Source: Sporisorium sorghi (taxonomy: Eukaryota > Basidiomycota > Ustilaginomycetes > Ustilaginales > Ustilaginaceae). From it: a DNA stretch of 64,000 nucleotides. Shown piece by piece: positions 52,705-61,838 of the stretch. The notes beneath the pieces are model-generated. The model was not told the origin of the DNA. It ran no database searches and saw only the letters and a program-made list of their open reading frames with translations. Every line of letters begins with the position of its first letter. The stretch's first letter is position 1. Where the stretch lies: contig JALCCG010000008.1 of assembly GCA_023212695.1 (NCBI GenBank), positions 1 through 64,000 on the forward strand. Reading direction: 5' to 3'. The position numbers and the translations under genes are program-made.

Positions 52705-52734
52705 TTGACTAAATATAGGGTAGGGGGGTATACT
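52705..52734 (+). promoter_or_regulatory. Promoter of copZ-copA with CsoR operator in the spacer
   Basis: TTGACT (52705-52710), 18 nt, TATACT (52729-52734). The spacer carries TATAGGGTAGGGGGGTATA (52714-52732), nearly the same as the csoR operator. Confidence 0.88.
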
Positions 52735-52838
52735 AACTTCAAGAAATAGAAATTACAAGTAAAGTTCAGCGGGAATCCGAAACGAGTTTCCTGGATGATT
52801 CATCAACAATAAAACCAAACCTAAAGGAGAGATTTAGA

Positions 52839-53039
52839 ATGGAACAGGTAACCATGAAAGTAGAAGGCATGTCCTGCATGCATTGCGTGAATTCAATTGA
52901 AGGGGCACTGAAGCAGCAGAACATCGAGGGCCATGTAGACCTGAAGGCGGGCACCGTTTCCGTCAAATATGATGAAGCTAAGTTCAATCTGGAAGAAATC
53001 AAAGAGATCATTGAAGAACAAGGGTACAACGTAGTTTAA
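52839..53039 (+). CDS. copZ: Copper chaperone CopZ
   Basis: A 66-residue heavy-metal-associated domain with the Cu(I) loop GMSCMHC (C13, C16) and the betaalphabeta pattern of CopZ. It carries Cu(I) in the cytoplasm to the ATPase CopA. AAGGAGAG precedes ATG 52839. First gene of the operon controlled by the CsoR operator at 52714; 36 nt separate it from copA. Confidence 0.95.
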   Translation: MEQVTMKVEGMSCMHCVNSIEGALKQQNIEGHVDLKAGTVSVKYDEAKFNLEEIKEIIEEQGYNVV

Positions 53040-53075
53040 CCAAATGGCACGAGGATGAAGAGGGGTGAGGAGAAG

Positions 53076-55508
53076 ATGGAAGCAGGAGCAACAATGGAGC
53101 CGAAGAAAACGTCGCTGCAGTTAACGGGCATGACATGTGCCGCCTGTGCGAATCGGATCGAGAAGGGCTTAAGCAAAATGGAAGGTGTGCAGGAAGCCAA
53201 TGTGAACTTTGCGCTGGAGAAGGCATCCGTGACTTTTGACCCGAAGGTGGTTACTGTCCAGCAGATGGAAGAGAAAATCGAGAAGCTGGGGTACGGAACA
53301 GCCAAGGAAACGGTTGATTTGCAGCTGATCGGCATGTACTGCGCGGCTTGCGCCGCGAAAATCGAGAAGGTTGTAAGCCGGATGCCGGGAGTCAGCGTAG
53401 CGAACGTTAATTTTGCTATGGAGACCGCCCGGGTGGAGTACAATCCTGCCGAGGTTAGCCTTGGCGATATCCAGCAGCGGGTCGAGAAGCTGGGATATCA
53501 AGCCGTATCGAAACGGGAGACGCTGGATCAGGAAGGTCACCGCAAGGAGGCCATCACCAAGCAGAAACGGAAGCTGCTCATATCGGCCATTCTGTCTCTG
53601 CCATTGCTATGGGCCATGGTGAGCCATTTCTCCTTCACCTCGTGGATCTGGATGCCGGATCTGTTCATGAACCCTTGGTTCCAGTTGGCCCTGGCAACGC
53701 CCGTACAATTCTATATCGGAAAACAGTTCTACGTGGGGGCTTATAAAGCGCTCCGCAACAAAAGCGCCAACATGGACGTTCTCGTTGCACTCGGCACCTC
53801 AGCCGCTTACTTCTACAGCCTTTATCTAACGATCGATTGGGCAGCGGCCGGAGCGAGTGTACACCATGGGCCCGAGATGTACTATGAAACGAGTGCGGTT
53901 CTGATCACATTGGTGATTATGGGCAAGCTGTTCGAATCTATGGCGAAAGGCCGTACCTCAGAAGCCATCAAAACCCTGATGGGTCTTCAGGCCAAGACAG
54001 CCCTGGTCGTTCGTGACGGACAGGAGATCACCATTCCGATTGAACAGGTGATGGCGGGAGATCTCGTATTGGTGAAACCGGGCGAGAAAATTCCGGTGGA
54101 TGGGAAAGTAGTGGAAGGCACGTCGGCGGTGGATGAATCCATGCTGACCGGTGAAAGTATTCCTGTTGAGAAAAAAGCGGGCGATGCGGTCATCGGTGCC
54201 ACCATGAACAAGAATGGACGCTTGACACTTGAAGCGACCAAAGTGGGCAAAGAGACAGCTCTCGCCCAAATTATCAAGGTGGTGGAGGAAGCACAGGGCT
54301 CCAAAGCCCCGATTCAGCGGGTGGCGGACGTCATCTCGGGAATTTTCGTTCCCATTGTGGTTGGAATTGCGGTGGTTGCCTTCCTCGTGTGGTTCTTCTG
54401 GGTAACACCGGGTAACTTCGCCCATGCGTTAGAGATTGCCATCGCCATACTGGTCATTGCTTGTCCATGTGCGCTGGGTTTGGCTACGCCAACCTCGATT
54501 ATGGCCGGATCAGGCCGCGCGGCAGAGCTGGGCGTACTGTTTAAAGGCGGGGAGCATCTGGAATCCACGCATAAAATCGACACGATCATTCTGGACAAAA
54601 CAGGCACGGTCACCAAGGGTAAACCCGAGTTGACGGATGTGGAAGTGAACGACATTGACGAGGAGCTGTTCCTGCGTCTGGTTGGATCTGCGGAGAAGAG
54701 TTCCGAGCATCCGCTGGCTGAAGCGATTGTTGCCGGAATTGAGGCAAGAGGGATACAGCTCCCGGCTGTCGAGCATTTTGAAGCCGTTCCGGGCTATGGC
54801 ATCCGTGCTAACGTGGAAGGACACGAGGTGCTTGTCGGTACACGTAAGCTGATGGCACAGCATAACGTGGCAATCGATTCGGTTCTGGCCCTGATGTCGG
54901 AGCTGGAGACCGAGGGCAAGACGGCTATGCTTACCGCGGTAGATGGCCGATATGCCGGTCTGGTGGCCGTGGCGGATACCATTAAAGAGACGTCCCGGGC
55001 AGCCGTAGCCAGACTGAAGCAAATGGGCATTGAAGTGATCATGATTACCGGTGACAACGAACGCACGGCTCAAGCCATTGCGAAGCAGGTGGGCATTGAC
55101 CATGTTCTTGCTGAAGTGCTGCCGGAAGGTAAAGCGGACGAAGTGAAGAAGCTCCAGCAGCAGGGCAAGAAGGTCGCCATGGTTGGCGACGGCATTAATG
55201 ATGCGCCGGCACTTGCCGTTGCCGATATCGGCATGGCTATCGGGACAGGTACGGATGTGGCGATGGAAGCCGCGGACGTTACGCTGATGAAGGGTGATCT
55301 GAACAGCATTCCGGATGCCATCTATATGAGCCGCAAAACGATGAGCAACATTCGTCAGAACCTGTTCTGGGCGCTCGGTTATAACTCGCTTGGCATTCCG
55401 ATTGCCGCCATCGGTCTTCTGGCACCTTGGGTGGCCGGGGCCGCCATGGCACTCAGCTCCGTATCGGTTGTGCTGAACGCCCTTCGTCTGCAGCGCATGA
55501 AGGTGTAA
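53076..55508 (+). CDS. copA: Copper-exporting P1B-ATPase CopA
   Basis: An 810-residue P1B-1 ATPase: two N-terminal metal domains (GMTCAAC, C21/C24; GMYCAAC, C89/C92), eight membrane helices, the TGE actuator motif, the CPC ion site (C463, C465), the phosphorylated D507 in DKTGT, HP in SSEHPLAEA and the hinge [10 protein letters not shown]. It pumps Cu(I) out of the cytoplasm. ATG 53076 is preferred over 53055 by SD spacing. The second metal domain has Tyr where Thr or Ser is usual between Met and the first Cys. Confidence 0.97.
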   Translation: MEAGATMEPKKTSLQLTGMTCAACANRIEKGLSKMEGVQEANVNFALEKASVTFDPKVVTVQQMEEKIEKLGYGTAKETVDLQLIGMYCAACAAKIEKVVSRMPGVSVANVNFAMETARVEYNPAEVSLGDIQQRVEKLGYQAVSKRETLDQEGHRKEAITKQKRKLLISAILSLPLLWAMVSHFSFTSWIWMPDLFMNPWFQLALATPVQFYIGKQFYVGAYKALRNKSANMDVLVALGTSAAYFYSLYLTIDWAAAGASVHHGPEMYYETSAVLITLVIMGKLFESMAKGRTSEAIKTLMGLQAKTALVVRDGQEITIPIEQVMAGDLVLVKPGEKIPVDGKVVEGTSAVDESMLTGESIPVEKKAGDAVIGATMNKNGRLTLEATKVGKETALAQIIKVVEEAQGSKAPIQRVADVISGIFVPIVVGIAVVAFLVWFFWVTPGNFAHALEIAIAILVIACPCALGLATPTSIMAGSGRAAELGVLFKGGEHLESTHKIDTIILDKTGTVTKGKPELTDVEVNDIDEELFLRLVGSAEKSSEHPLAEAIVAGIEARGIQLPAVEHFEAVPGYGIRANVEGHEVLVGTRKLMAQHNVAIDSVLALMSELETEGKTAMLTAVDGRYAGLVAVADTIKETSRAAVARLKQMGIEVIMITGDNERTAQAIAKQVGIDHVLAEVLPEGKADEVKKLQQQGKKVAMVGDGINDAPALAVADIGMAIGTGTDVAMEAADVTLMKGDLNSIPDAIYMSRKTMSNIRQNLFWALGYNSLGIPIAAIGLLAPWVAGAAMALSSVSVVLNALRLQRMKV

Positions 55509-55577
55509 CGGCAACGGATGAAGGATATTCGTAGAGCAAGGAAAAGATACTATGGTGACTTGATGGGAGTGTAGACA

Positions 55578-56222
55578 TTGGCATCGCAAAAGTTTGCCGT
55601 AACCCCCGGCTTTGAAGTGGGCGGGACGCTGTTCCGCCCGCAGCAGCTGGCGGTACTGGGCTCCATCGTAGGTGAGGATGCCCGCATAGAGATGACAACC
55701 TTTAAGCAGCTGTACGTGGAGATGGATGAAGAGCGGGCGGAGGAGGCGAAGGCGAAGCTGGTGGCCGCAGGCCTTCAAGTTCATCCTGCCGGTTTTGTCT
55801 CCAAGACCCTGATTTCCTGTAATTTTTGCCGGGGAGCAGAGGATTCGGGCCTGGATGTTGCAGCTATGCTGGATGAAGTTATATCCGATCATCCGGTACC
55901 CAATCCCCTGAAAATCGGGTACGCCGGCTGTGCGCTGGGAACGAGCGAGCCCCTGCTTAAAGATATTGCCGTCATCAAGATGAGGGATGCCTTTGATCTC
56001 TATGTTGGCGGAGAGCCAAGAGGATTGAAGGCTGCTCTGGCGAAGCCGCTGCACACGGATTTGAAGGCTGAGCAGCTGGCGCCGATCATCTTGAAGCTGA
56101 TAACCATTTATCAGGAGAACGGGAAGAAGAAAGAGAAGTTCTCGCGGTTTGTGGACCGCATGACACTCGATTACCTGCAGGAAGCAACGCTTCACGAGCG
56201 GATGGATACCGCTGCTGGATAA
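55578..56222 (+). CDS. Nitrite/sulfite reductase ferredoxin-like half-domain protein
   Basis: A 214-residue protein related to one half of siroheme reductases: an N-terminal ferredoxin-like half domain (about 10-75, FEVGGTLFRPQQLAVLGSIVGEDARIEMTTFKQLYVE) and an iron-sulfur part with ISCNFCRG (C81, C84) and KIGYAGCALGTSEPLL (C118). Only three cysteines are present, and their spacing differs from the C-x5-C plus C-x3-C set of full-length reductases. TTG 55578 has GGGAGTG upstream. It lies 69 nt after copA with no terminator between and so is probably copper-induced. Its function is unknown; a redox or cluster-scavenging role under copper stress is only a suggestion. Confidence 0.7.
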   Translation: MASQKFAVTPGFEVGGTLFRPQQLAVLGSIVGEDARIEMTTFKQLYVEMDEERAEEAKAKLVAAGLQVHPAGFVSKTLISCNFCRGAEDSGLDVAAMLDEVISDHPVPNPLKIGYAGCALGTSEPLLKDIAVIKMRDAFDLYVGGEPRGLKAALAKPLHTDLKAEQLAPIILKLITIYQENGKKKEKFSRFVDRMTLDYLQEATLHERMDTAAG

Positions 56223-56239
56223 TCGACCGGTTCAGAGTA

Positions 56240-56267
56240 GGCATCACCTTAGGGTGGTGCCTTTTTT
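56240..56267 (+). terminator. Terminator of the copper operon
   Basis: GGCATCACC / GGTGGTGCC with a TTAG loop and six T. Confidence 0.85.
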
Positions 56268-56536
56268 GGTGCAGGATGAGGTCAACCAGGAACATAATGC
56301 TATGCTGAAAGATAGTGCTGATCAGAGACATAACGCCAAGTCGAAACATAACAGAGAGTAGATAGCCTCCGCAAGTGCCGCCTAACACCTTACGGGATAC
56401 TCCGAAATGGGGATGGATATACTTTCAAGAGCACCGGGAGGTGCTTTTTTTATCTGCCGATCAGAACCTGAGGTTGAGTTGGAGTGCAGCAATCGGAATC
56501 CTGGAAATAACAACCAAATTGGGTATTTTATCGCGG
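56268..56536. other. Intergenic region with an orphan terminator
   Basis: About 270 bp with no supported gene; the longest open frame is 19 codons (56302-56361). It includes the hairpin terminator at 56430. Confidence 0.5.
56430..56452 (+). terminator. Orphan terminator hairpin
   Basis: AGCACC / GGTGCT with a GGGA loop and eight T, with no gene between it and the terminator at 56240. It may end a short RNA or be a remnant. Confidence 0.6.
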
Positions 56537-56588
56537 TTGACGAGCTATGTGAAAGGGTATACAATCTTAATTGTTAAAAGCTTTTAAC
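56537..56588 (+). promoter_or_regulatory. MarR operon promoter with a 16-bp palindrome at the start point
   Basis: TTGACG (56537-56542), 17 nt, TACAAT (56560-56565). GTTAAAAGCTTTTAAC (56573-56588), a perfect palindrome, covers the expected transcription start, fitting autorepression. Confidence 0.75.
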
Positions 56589-56679
56589 TATTTAAATTTG
56601 TAATATATAACGATGACGGACTTCGTCAGCACCGAGGAGATGAATACTGATACTGGATAAGCGGGAACAACTATCGAAC

Positions 56680-57111
56680 ATGATGGCTCGTCAGATGATG
56701 ACACTTGTGGCGAACTATGCCAAGATCTTGGACAACGATTTGACAGCTCCTCAGTACTTCGTGCTCCAGACCTTGGCTTACGAGGGGCAGCAGACCAGCT
56801 CGTATTTTGCCAATGCTTTGAATGTTACACTCTCTGCTGTGACCAATTTAAGCAATAAGCTGGTCAGCAAAGGTTACATTGAGCGAGTGGCTTCAAGCAC
56901 GGACAGGCGTCAGGTCTATCTTAAGATTACGGAGCAGGGCCGTGAAGTGGAGGCCCGAATGATTTCGAAGTACCGTGAATTGAACGAAGGTTTATGGTCG
57001 GATTTCTCGGATCAGGAGATGGATGTGCTGATCGCCTCGTACGAGAAGATGATTGAGCATTTGCAGCTTAAGATCAGTCAATCCAAGGCGGAAGACGGGT
57101 CCAATGACTAA
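56680..57111 (+). CDS. MarR family regulator with unresolved start
   Basis: 143 residues from ATG 56680; winged helix at about 38-100 (SSYFANALNVTLSAVTNLSNKLVSKGYIERVASSTDRRQVYLKITEQG). The codons just upstream read LDKREQLSN and continue a normal MarR first helix, and GAGGAG (56634-56639) lies 7 nt before a CTG at 56647 in this frame, while ATG 56680 has no SD. The natural start is therefore probably CTG 56647 (or 56653), or there is a sequencing error near 56640. The gene leads an operon with two dehydrogenases and carries a palindromic operator. Confidence 0.85.
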   Translation: MMARQMMTLVANYAKILDNDLTAPQYFVLQTLAYEGQQTSSYFANALNVTLSAVTNLSNKLVSKGYIERVASSTDRRQVYLKITEQGREVEARMISKYRELNEGLWSDFSDQEMDVLIASYEKMIEHLQLKISQSKAEDGSND

Positions 57112-57131
57112 CAATTTCAGGAGGTATTCCT

Positions 57132-57884
57132 ATGGGAAGATTAGATAATAAAGTAGCGGTGATTACGGGTGCAGCAGGCGGTATGGGTAAAGCTGACGCT
57201 CTTTTATTTGCGCAAGAGGGAGCCAAGGTGGCCATCACGGATCTTCAGGAAGACAAGATCAAAGACGTGGTTGCCGAGATTGAAGCGCTTGGCGGCGAAG
57301 CCATCGGATTGAAGCACAACGTGGCTTCCGAAGAAGACTGGGTTCGCGTCGTGGACGAGACGATGAAGAAGTTTGGCAAGATCGATATCTTGGTCAACAA
57401 TGCCGGTATCTCCAATGCTACGCCGTTCATGGATTTGACGGTGGAAGGCTGGGAGAAAACAATGACCATTAATGTGACGAGCATTTTCCTTGGCCAAAAA
57501 TATGTCATCCCGCACATGATCGAAGCCGGCGGCGGTTCCATCGTCAACATCTCCTCCATTGCCGGTCTGACCGGCGGCAGCGGCGCAGGTCCCTACACGG
57601 CGAGTAAAGGCGCTGTACGTATGCTGACCAAAGCTACGGCTGTTGACTACGCGAAGCACAACATCCGCTGCAACTCGATTCACCCCGGATTTATTGAGAC
57701 TCCAATGACCGTTGATATGTTCAAGGATGAACAGATGACGCAGTGGTTCCAATCCCAGACTCCGCTTCCACGCCTGGGCAAAGCGGAAGACATCGCGCGC
57801 GGTGTATTGTTCCTGGCTTCAGACGAATCTTCTTACATCACCGGTGTTGAGCTGCCGATTGACGGCGGATATTACGCGAAGTAA
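57132..57884 (+). CDS. Short-chain dehydrogenase/reductase
   Basis: A 250-residue classical SDR: cofactor loop TGAAGGMG (12-19), NNAG (89-92), catalytic S142, Y155 and K159. The acidic residue after the second strand (TDLQ) favours NAD. The C-terminus (ELPIDGGYYAK) is typical. AGGAGG precedes ATG 57132. It lies 20 nt after the MarR gene and 34 nt before a second SDR; the pair may act on successive intermediates or be induced by a toxic carbonyl sensed by the MarR protein. The substrate is unknown. Confidence 0.92.
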   Translation: MGRLDNKVAVITGAAGGMGKADALLFAQEGAKVAITDLQEDKIKDVVAEIEALGGEAIGLKHNVASEEDWVRVVDETMKKFGKIDILVNNAGISNATPFMDLTVEGWEKTMTINVTSIFLGQKYVIPHMIEAGGGSIVNISSIAGLTGGSGAGPYTASKGAVRMLTKATAVDYAKHNIRCNSIHPGFIETPMTVDMFKDEQMTQWFQSQTPLPRLGKAEDIARGVLFLASDESSYITGVELPIDGGYYAK

Positions 57885-57918
57885 ATCACTATAGATTTCA
57901 ACAGGGGAGTGTTGATAC

Positions 57919-58677
57919 ATGTCCGATAACCAAACAATTGCTGTCATCACGGGTGCAGCCAGCGGAATCGGTAGAGCCAGCAGCTTGAAATTGGCAGAGA
58001 ATGGCGCAACGGTTGTGCTGGTCGATTTCAACAAGGAAGCCGGTGAAGAAACGCTGCGCATGATTAAGGAGCGGGGCGGGGACGGCATTTTCGTGCAAGC
58101 CGATGTGACCAAGACCGAGGATGTTCAGAACTATGTGAACAAGGCGGTTGAAAGCTACGGCAGAATTGACTTCTTCTTCAACAATGCAGGGATCGTGCAG
58201 AAGTTCTCGATGCTGGACGATATTGACGAGAACGAGTTTGACCGTCAAATGTCCGTGAATGTAAAGGGCTGCTTCCTCGGCATGAAGTATGTCCTGAAAG
58301 TGATGAAGGAGCAGGGCAGCGGGCATATTGTCAATACCGCTTCGACAGCAGGTATTCGCAGTGAGCATAGTGCTGCCGCTTATTCGGCAAGCAAGCATGC
58401 GGTGGTCGGCTTGACGAAGGCCGCAGCACTGGAATACGTCAAGATGGGCATTCGCGTGAACGCGATCTGTCCAGGCGGCGTTCAGACGCCGCTTACCGCA
58501 GCGGTGGCCAAGTCCTTCGCGGAAGGCGGGTACGTGCCGGAAGAGATTGGCAACATGCGGATGGGCCGTCCGGCTGAGGCGGATGAAATTGCCGACGTGG
58601 TAGCTTTCCTGGCTTCCCAGGGCTCCAGTTATATGACAGGATCCCTGGTGACCATTGATGGCGGGCTGACGCTATAA
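57919..58677 (+). CDS. Short-chain dehydrogenase/reductase
   Basis: A 252-residue classical SDR: TGAASGIG (11-18), NNAG (88-91), S142, Y155, K159 and an acidic VDFN after strand 2, which favours NAD. It is a diverged paralogue of the enzyme just upstream and is in the same MarR-led operon. SD AGGGGAG before ATG 57919. A strong terminator shared with the convergent gene follows. Confidence 0.92.
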   Translation: MSDNQTIAVITGAASGIGRASSLKLAENGATVVLVDFNKEAGEETLRMIKERGGDGIFVQADVTKTEDVQNYVNKAVESYGRIDFFFNNAGIVQKFSMLDDIDENEFDRQMSVNVKGCFLGMKYVLKVMKEQGSGHIVNTASTAGIRSEHSAAAYSASKHAVVGLTKAAALEYVKMGIRVNAICPGGVQTPLTAAVAKSFAEGGYVPEEIGNMRMGRPAEADEIADVVAFLASQGSSYMTGSLVTIDGGLTL

Positions 58678-58685
58678 AAAAAGAG

Positions 58686-58732
58686 AAAGACCAGTTAAGC
58701 ACCGGGTTCCGGGCTTAACTGGTCTTTTTGGA
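58686..58732. terminator. Bidirectional terminator
   Basis: AAAGACCAGTTAAGC / GCTTAACTGGTCTTT, 15-bp perfect arms, with A- and T-runs on the outer sides. Confidence 0.9.
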
Positions 58733-58741
58733 TAAGGGCTG

Positions 58742-59779
58742 TTATTTGATGCCGACGGCATCCGCCAGCAGCTCATAAGAGTGCAGACGCGCCTTATGAT
58801 CATAGATCGCGGCGGCAACAATGATCTCGTCCGCGTTTGTTGTTTGCTGGAACTGCTCCAGCTGCGCACGGACGGTGGCAGGGCTGCCGATTGCGGAGAA
58901 GCTGAGCTGGCGCTTCACAATGGCCTGCTCCTGCAGGTTCCACAGATCATCCATGCTGTCTACCGGCGGACTCAGCTGGCCGGTGCGGCCCCGGATGATG
59001 TTCAGGAACTGCTGGTACGGCGATGTGGCAAGGCGCTGCGCTTCCTCATCCGTGTCCGCACAGATCACGTTCACGCCGATCATGGCGTACGGCTTGCTTA
59101 GCTCGGAAGAAGGCCGGAAGCTGCTGCGGTACAAATCCAGCGCAGGCATCAGATAATCCGGGGCGAAATGGCTCGCAAATGAGAATGGAAGCCCCAGCTG
59201 TCCTGCGAGCTGGGCACTGAATCCGCTGGAGCCGAGCAGCCAGATCGGAACATGCAAGCCTTCACCGGGAATCGCCCGAATGCGCATGGACGAGCCGGAG
59301 GTGGGCTGGAAGTAATTTCGGAGCTCGCCGAGACGGTCAGGGAAATCCTGGCCATCACTGCCGGGTCCGCGGCGGAGTGCCCGGGAGGTTAGCTGATCCG
59401 ATCCCGGCGCACGGCCAAGACCGAGGTCGATCCGGCCCGGGTACAGCGACTCCAGTGTACCGAATTGCTCGGCAATGACAAGCGGTGCATGGTTGGGCAG
59501 CATAATTCCGCCGGATCCCACGCGAATGGTGTTGGTGCCTCCAGCGACATGCCCAATGACCACGGATGTGGCAGAGCTGGCAATCCCGGGCATGTTGTGA
59601 TGTTCGGCAAGCCAGTAACGGTTGTAACCCCATTTCTCGACATGCTGGGCAAGATCAAGCGTATTCCGCAGCGAATGTGCAGCGGTGCTGCCTGCTGTAA
59701 TCGGTGCGAGATCCAGAATGGATAGAGGGATATCGCGGAGCGCTTTAGGCGCTGTATGATCAAGATGTGGTTCTGTCAT
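58742..59779 (-). CDS. LLM-class flavin-dependent oxidoreductase
   Basis: A 345-residue bacterial-luciferase-like protein of the MsnO8/YceB-like group: [11 protein letters not shown] at the N-terminus, [43 protein letters not shown], and [14 protein letters not shown]. It uses reduced FMN; the substrate is unknown. Its ATG at 59779 is preceded by GGAGGTC. It stands alone; the upstream 300 bp are very AT-rich. Confidence 0.92.
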   Translation of the reverse strand: MTEPHLDHTAPKALRDIPLSILDLAPITAGSTAAHSLRNTLDLAQHVEKWGYNRYWLAEHHNMPGIASSATSVVIGHVAGGTNTIRVGSGGIMLPNHAPLVIAEQFGTLESLYPGRIDLGLGRAPGSDQLTSRALRRGPGSDGQDFPDRLGELRNYFQPTSGSSMRIRAIPGEGLHVPIWLLGSSGFSAQLAGQLGLPFSFASHFAPDYLMPALDLYRSSFRPSSELSKPYAMIGVNVICADTDEEAQRLATSPYQQFLNIIRGRTGQLSPPVDSMDDLWNLQEQAIVKRQLSFSAIGSPATVRAQLEQFQQTTNADEIIVAAAIYDHKARLHSYELLADAVGIK

Positions 59780-60040
59780 ATTGGAATGACCTCCTTATGC
59801 GTACGTAGTGCACGGTGAGTGAGATTATATAGATAACCGATAATGGTACATTAACAGTTGGAGATGGTATCTCTATATAACCCATATTATATACCTACTT
59901 AATCGATATGAAAAATAAGTATGTAATTACTCTTATATAATATATGCTTATTCACCTGATCTAAGTATCGTTTAAAAAGGATTCTGTGGATGCATAATAA
60001 CGAAAACTTCGGCTGGCGTTTTACCTGCACGACCAATAGC
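59780..60040. other. AT-rich intergenic region
   Basis: About 260 bp upstream of the flavin-dependent enzyme. It holds the small inverted repeat GAGAT-ggt-ATCTC (59861-59873) and several TATATAAT-like stretches, so the exact promoter cannot be chosen. No gene seen. Confidence 0.4.
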
Positions 60041-60047
60041 CCAAAAA

Positions 60048-60076
60048 ACAACGCGACCCTGCAGCGGCCGCGTTGT
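60048..60076 (-). terminator. Terminator after serS
   Basis: ACAACGCG / CGCGTTGT arms; the A-run at 60043-60048 gives a T-tail on the minus strand. Confidence 0.75.
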
Positions 60077-60108
60077 TGAATGTTCAGATAGGGTGGAGCT
60101 TGTTGTAA

Positions 60109-61410
60109 TCAGTCTGTCTCGCTTGGCGGCGTAATTCGCTCCATTCCGTTCAGGTAGGGTCTCAGCGCTTGCGGGATCAGAATCGAACCGTCTTCCTGCT
60201 GGTGATTCTCCAGCAGCGGGATCAGAATCCGGGGCGACGCCACAGCCGTATTGTTCAGTGTATGGCAGTAACGAAGCTTGCCTTCCGCATCCCGGTAGCG
60301 GATGTTCGAACGGCGCGCCTGAAAGTCCAGCAGGTTCGACGACGAGTGGGTCTCTCCATAAGCTGCGCGGCTTGGCATCCAGGTCTCGATGTCGTATTGT
60401 TTGTACGTCTTCTGCGACATATCGCCGGTACAGACGGCAACGACCCGGTACGGCAGCTCGAGCATCTGAAGCAGTTCCTCGGCATTCGCCGTGATTTCCT
60501 GAAGAAGCTGCTCCGAGGTTTCCTCACTCGCTTCGCAGAGAACCACTTGTTCCACCTTGGCGAACTGATGAACACGGTACAGACCATGGACATCCCGGCC
60601 ACCCGAGCCGACCTCGCTTCGGAAGCATAGCGATGCGGCAGCCAGACGGATCGGCTGCGTGACGTCAACGATTTCCCCGCAGTAAAACGATACTAAGGGG
60701 ACTTCCGAGGTGCCAACGAGCCACTTGTCTTCCTCGGCTATGTGAAAGGCCTGATCCTGACCCAGCGGGAAGAAGGCCGTATTCTGCATAGCCTCCGTCC
60801 GTACGGTCAATGGTACATCCATGAGGGTAAAGCCTCTGGCTGTCAGCATATCAACCGCAAGCTGCTGAACGGCCCGGTGCAGCATCGCCCCGATGCCGGT
60901 CAGGTAATAGCTGCGCGTGCCGGCGGTTTTGACGCCGCGGGGAATATCGATCAATCGGTGCAGCTCACCAAGTGTTACGTGATCCCTGTATTCAAACTCA
61001 AACTCGGGTGGCTGGCCTACGCGTTTAACTTCGACATTGTCTTGATCCGAAGCGCCTACAGGCGTATCCGGTGAAACGATATTCGGTACAAGTATGAGCA
61101 GCTCGTTGTAAGCAGCGTCAACCTCCCGGTGCAGCCCTTCCTGTATATCCAGCTCTGTATTGATAGCCTTGACCTGCTGCTTCAGCAGCTCTGCATCTTC
61201 ACGCTGCCCCTGCTTCATGTGGTTGCTAATATCGAGCGACATCGTATTGCGCTTCTGCCGCAATCCCTCGACGGCAAGCAGCAGGGCTCGCCGCTGGTCA
61301 TCCAGCTCGACCAGTTCGGCAACCGACAGGGCGATGCCCTTCTGGTCAGCTACACGCTGCAATTGCTCCTGATTTTCTGCACTTTCCCGGACCCATTTCA
61401 TGTCTAACAT
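60109..61410 (-). CDS. serS: Seryl-tRNA synthetase, divergent form
   Basis: A 433-residue class II synthetase: an N-terminal coiled-coil arm (about 30-105) and a catalytic core with motif 2 CFRSEVGSGGRDVHGLYRVHQFAKVE, the serine-binding GTSEVPL (usually TAEVPL), and motif 3 in the LNNTAVASPRILIPLLENHQQEDGS segment, where standard enzymes have LNGSGLAVGRTLAA. The region before motif 2 reads MQNTAFFPLG rather than MTGTGQLPKF, and the SCSN strand before FQARR reads SSSNLLDFQARR. It charges tRNA-Ser with serine. A T-box precedes it. The departures suggest a second, specialised copy. ATG 61410 gives the family start MLDMK; GTG 61416 is alternative. Confidence 0.9.
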   Translation of the reverse strand: MLDMKWVRESAENQEQLQRVADQKGIALSVAELVELDDQRRALLLAVEGLRQKRNTMSLDISNHMKQGQREDAELLKQQVKAINTELDIQEGLHREVDAAYNELLILVPNIVSPDTPVGASDQDNVEVKRVGQPPEFEFEYRDHVTLGELHRLIDIPRGVKTAGTRSYYLTGIGAMLHRAVQQLAVDMLTARGFTLMDVPLTVRTEAMQNTAFFPLGQDQAFHIAEEDKWLVGTSEVPLVSFYCGEIVDVTQPIRLAAASLCFRSEVGSGGRDVHGLYRVHQFAKVEQVVLCEASEETSEQLLQEITANAEELLQMLELPYRVVAVCTGDMSQKTYKQYDIETWMPSRAAYGETHSSSNLLDFQARRSNIRYRDAEGKLRYCHTLNNTAVASPRILIPLLENHQQEDGSILIPQALRPYLNGMERITPPSETD

Positions 61411-61445
61411 GATCACCGCGCTCCTTTTCTGTGGAAAAAATAAAA

Positions 61446-61685
61446 AAGCGTCCTAGTCCATATGGGACGAGGGACGCTTATGCGCTCGCGGTGCCACCCA
61501 AATTGATTGAACAGTAACCTGCCGTGAAAGCACGCCGGTCCTGGTTCAATCCACTTTGATTCCGCGGTAACGGGCGGTGCCGGTTAACTTAGGGGGATGG
61601 TTGATCAATTAAGGATCAATTCCCCTTGACGAGAACGCCTCAGAGTTGGAAGCTCTTCATTGGCCTGATGTTCATATTGTTGTTC
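61446..61685 (-). ncRNA. T-box riboswitch upstream of serS
   Basis: Read on the minus strand: promoter TTGTAT (61715-61710), 18 nt, TATACT (61691-61686), a structured leader, the T-box GGGTGGCACCGCG (61499-61487), and the terminator AGCGTCCCTCGTCCC / GGACTAGGACGCT with a T-run (61479-61444). The UGGC bulge pairs with a discriminator G, which is what tRNA-Ser carries, in agreement with the downstream gene. Confidence 0.9.
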
Positions 61686-61762
61686 AGTATACCGCATGAG
61701 CTGTCTTTTATACAAGGGGCAGCAGGTTTTTTCTGTTGTTGAATGTTAAACTCGGTATTGAA

Positions 61763-61776
61763 TGAAAGCGATTTAA
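61763..61776 (+). promoter_or_regulatory. Candidate cre box upstream of the aldo/keto reductase
   Basis: TGAAAGCGATTTAA fits the CcpA consensus except position 13, with the central CG intact. Confidence 0.4.
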
Positions 61777-61838
61777 CGTTTAGTCTATTAGTGTAGTGCA
61801 AACTAGTATGGCAGTTGGATGAGGAGGCTATGGAGTCT

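Noticed and set aside
54510..56195. 561-codon minus-strand open frame opposite copA and the following gene
   Set aside because: It spans two real genes and their intergenic region; composition is that of a shadow (His/Gln/Arg-rich).
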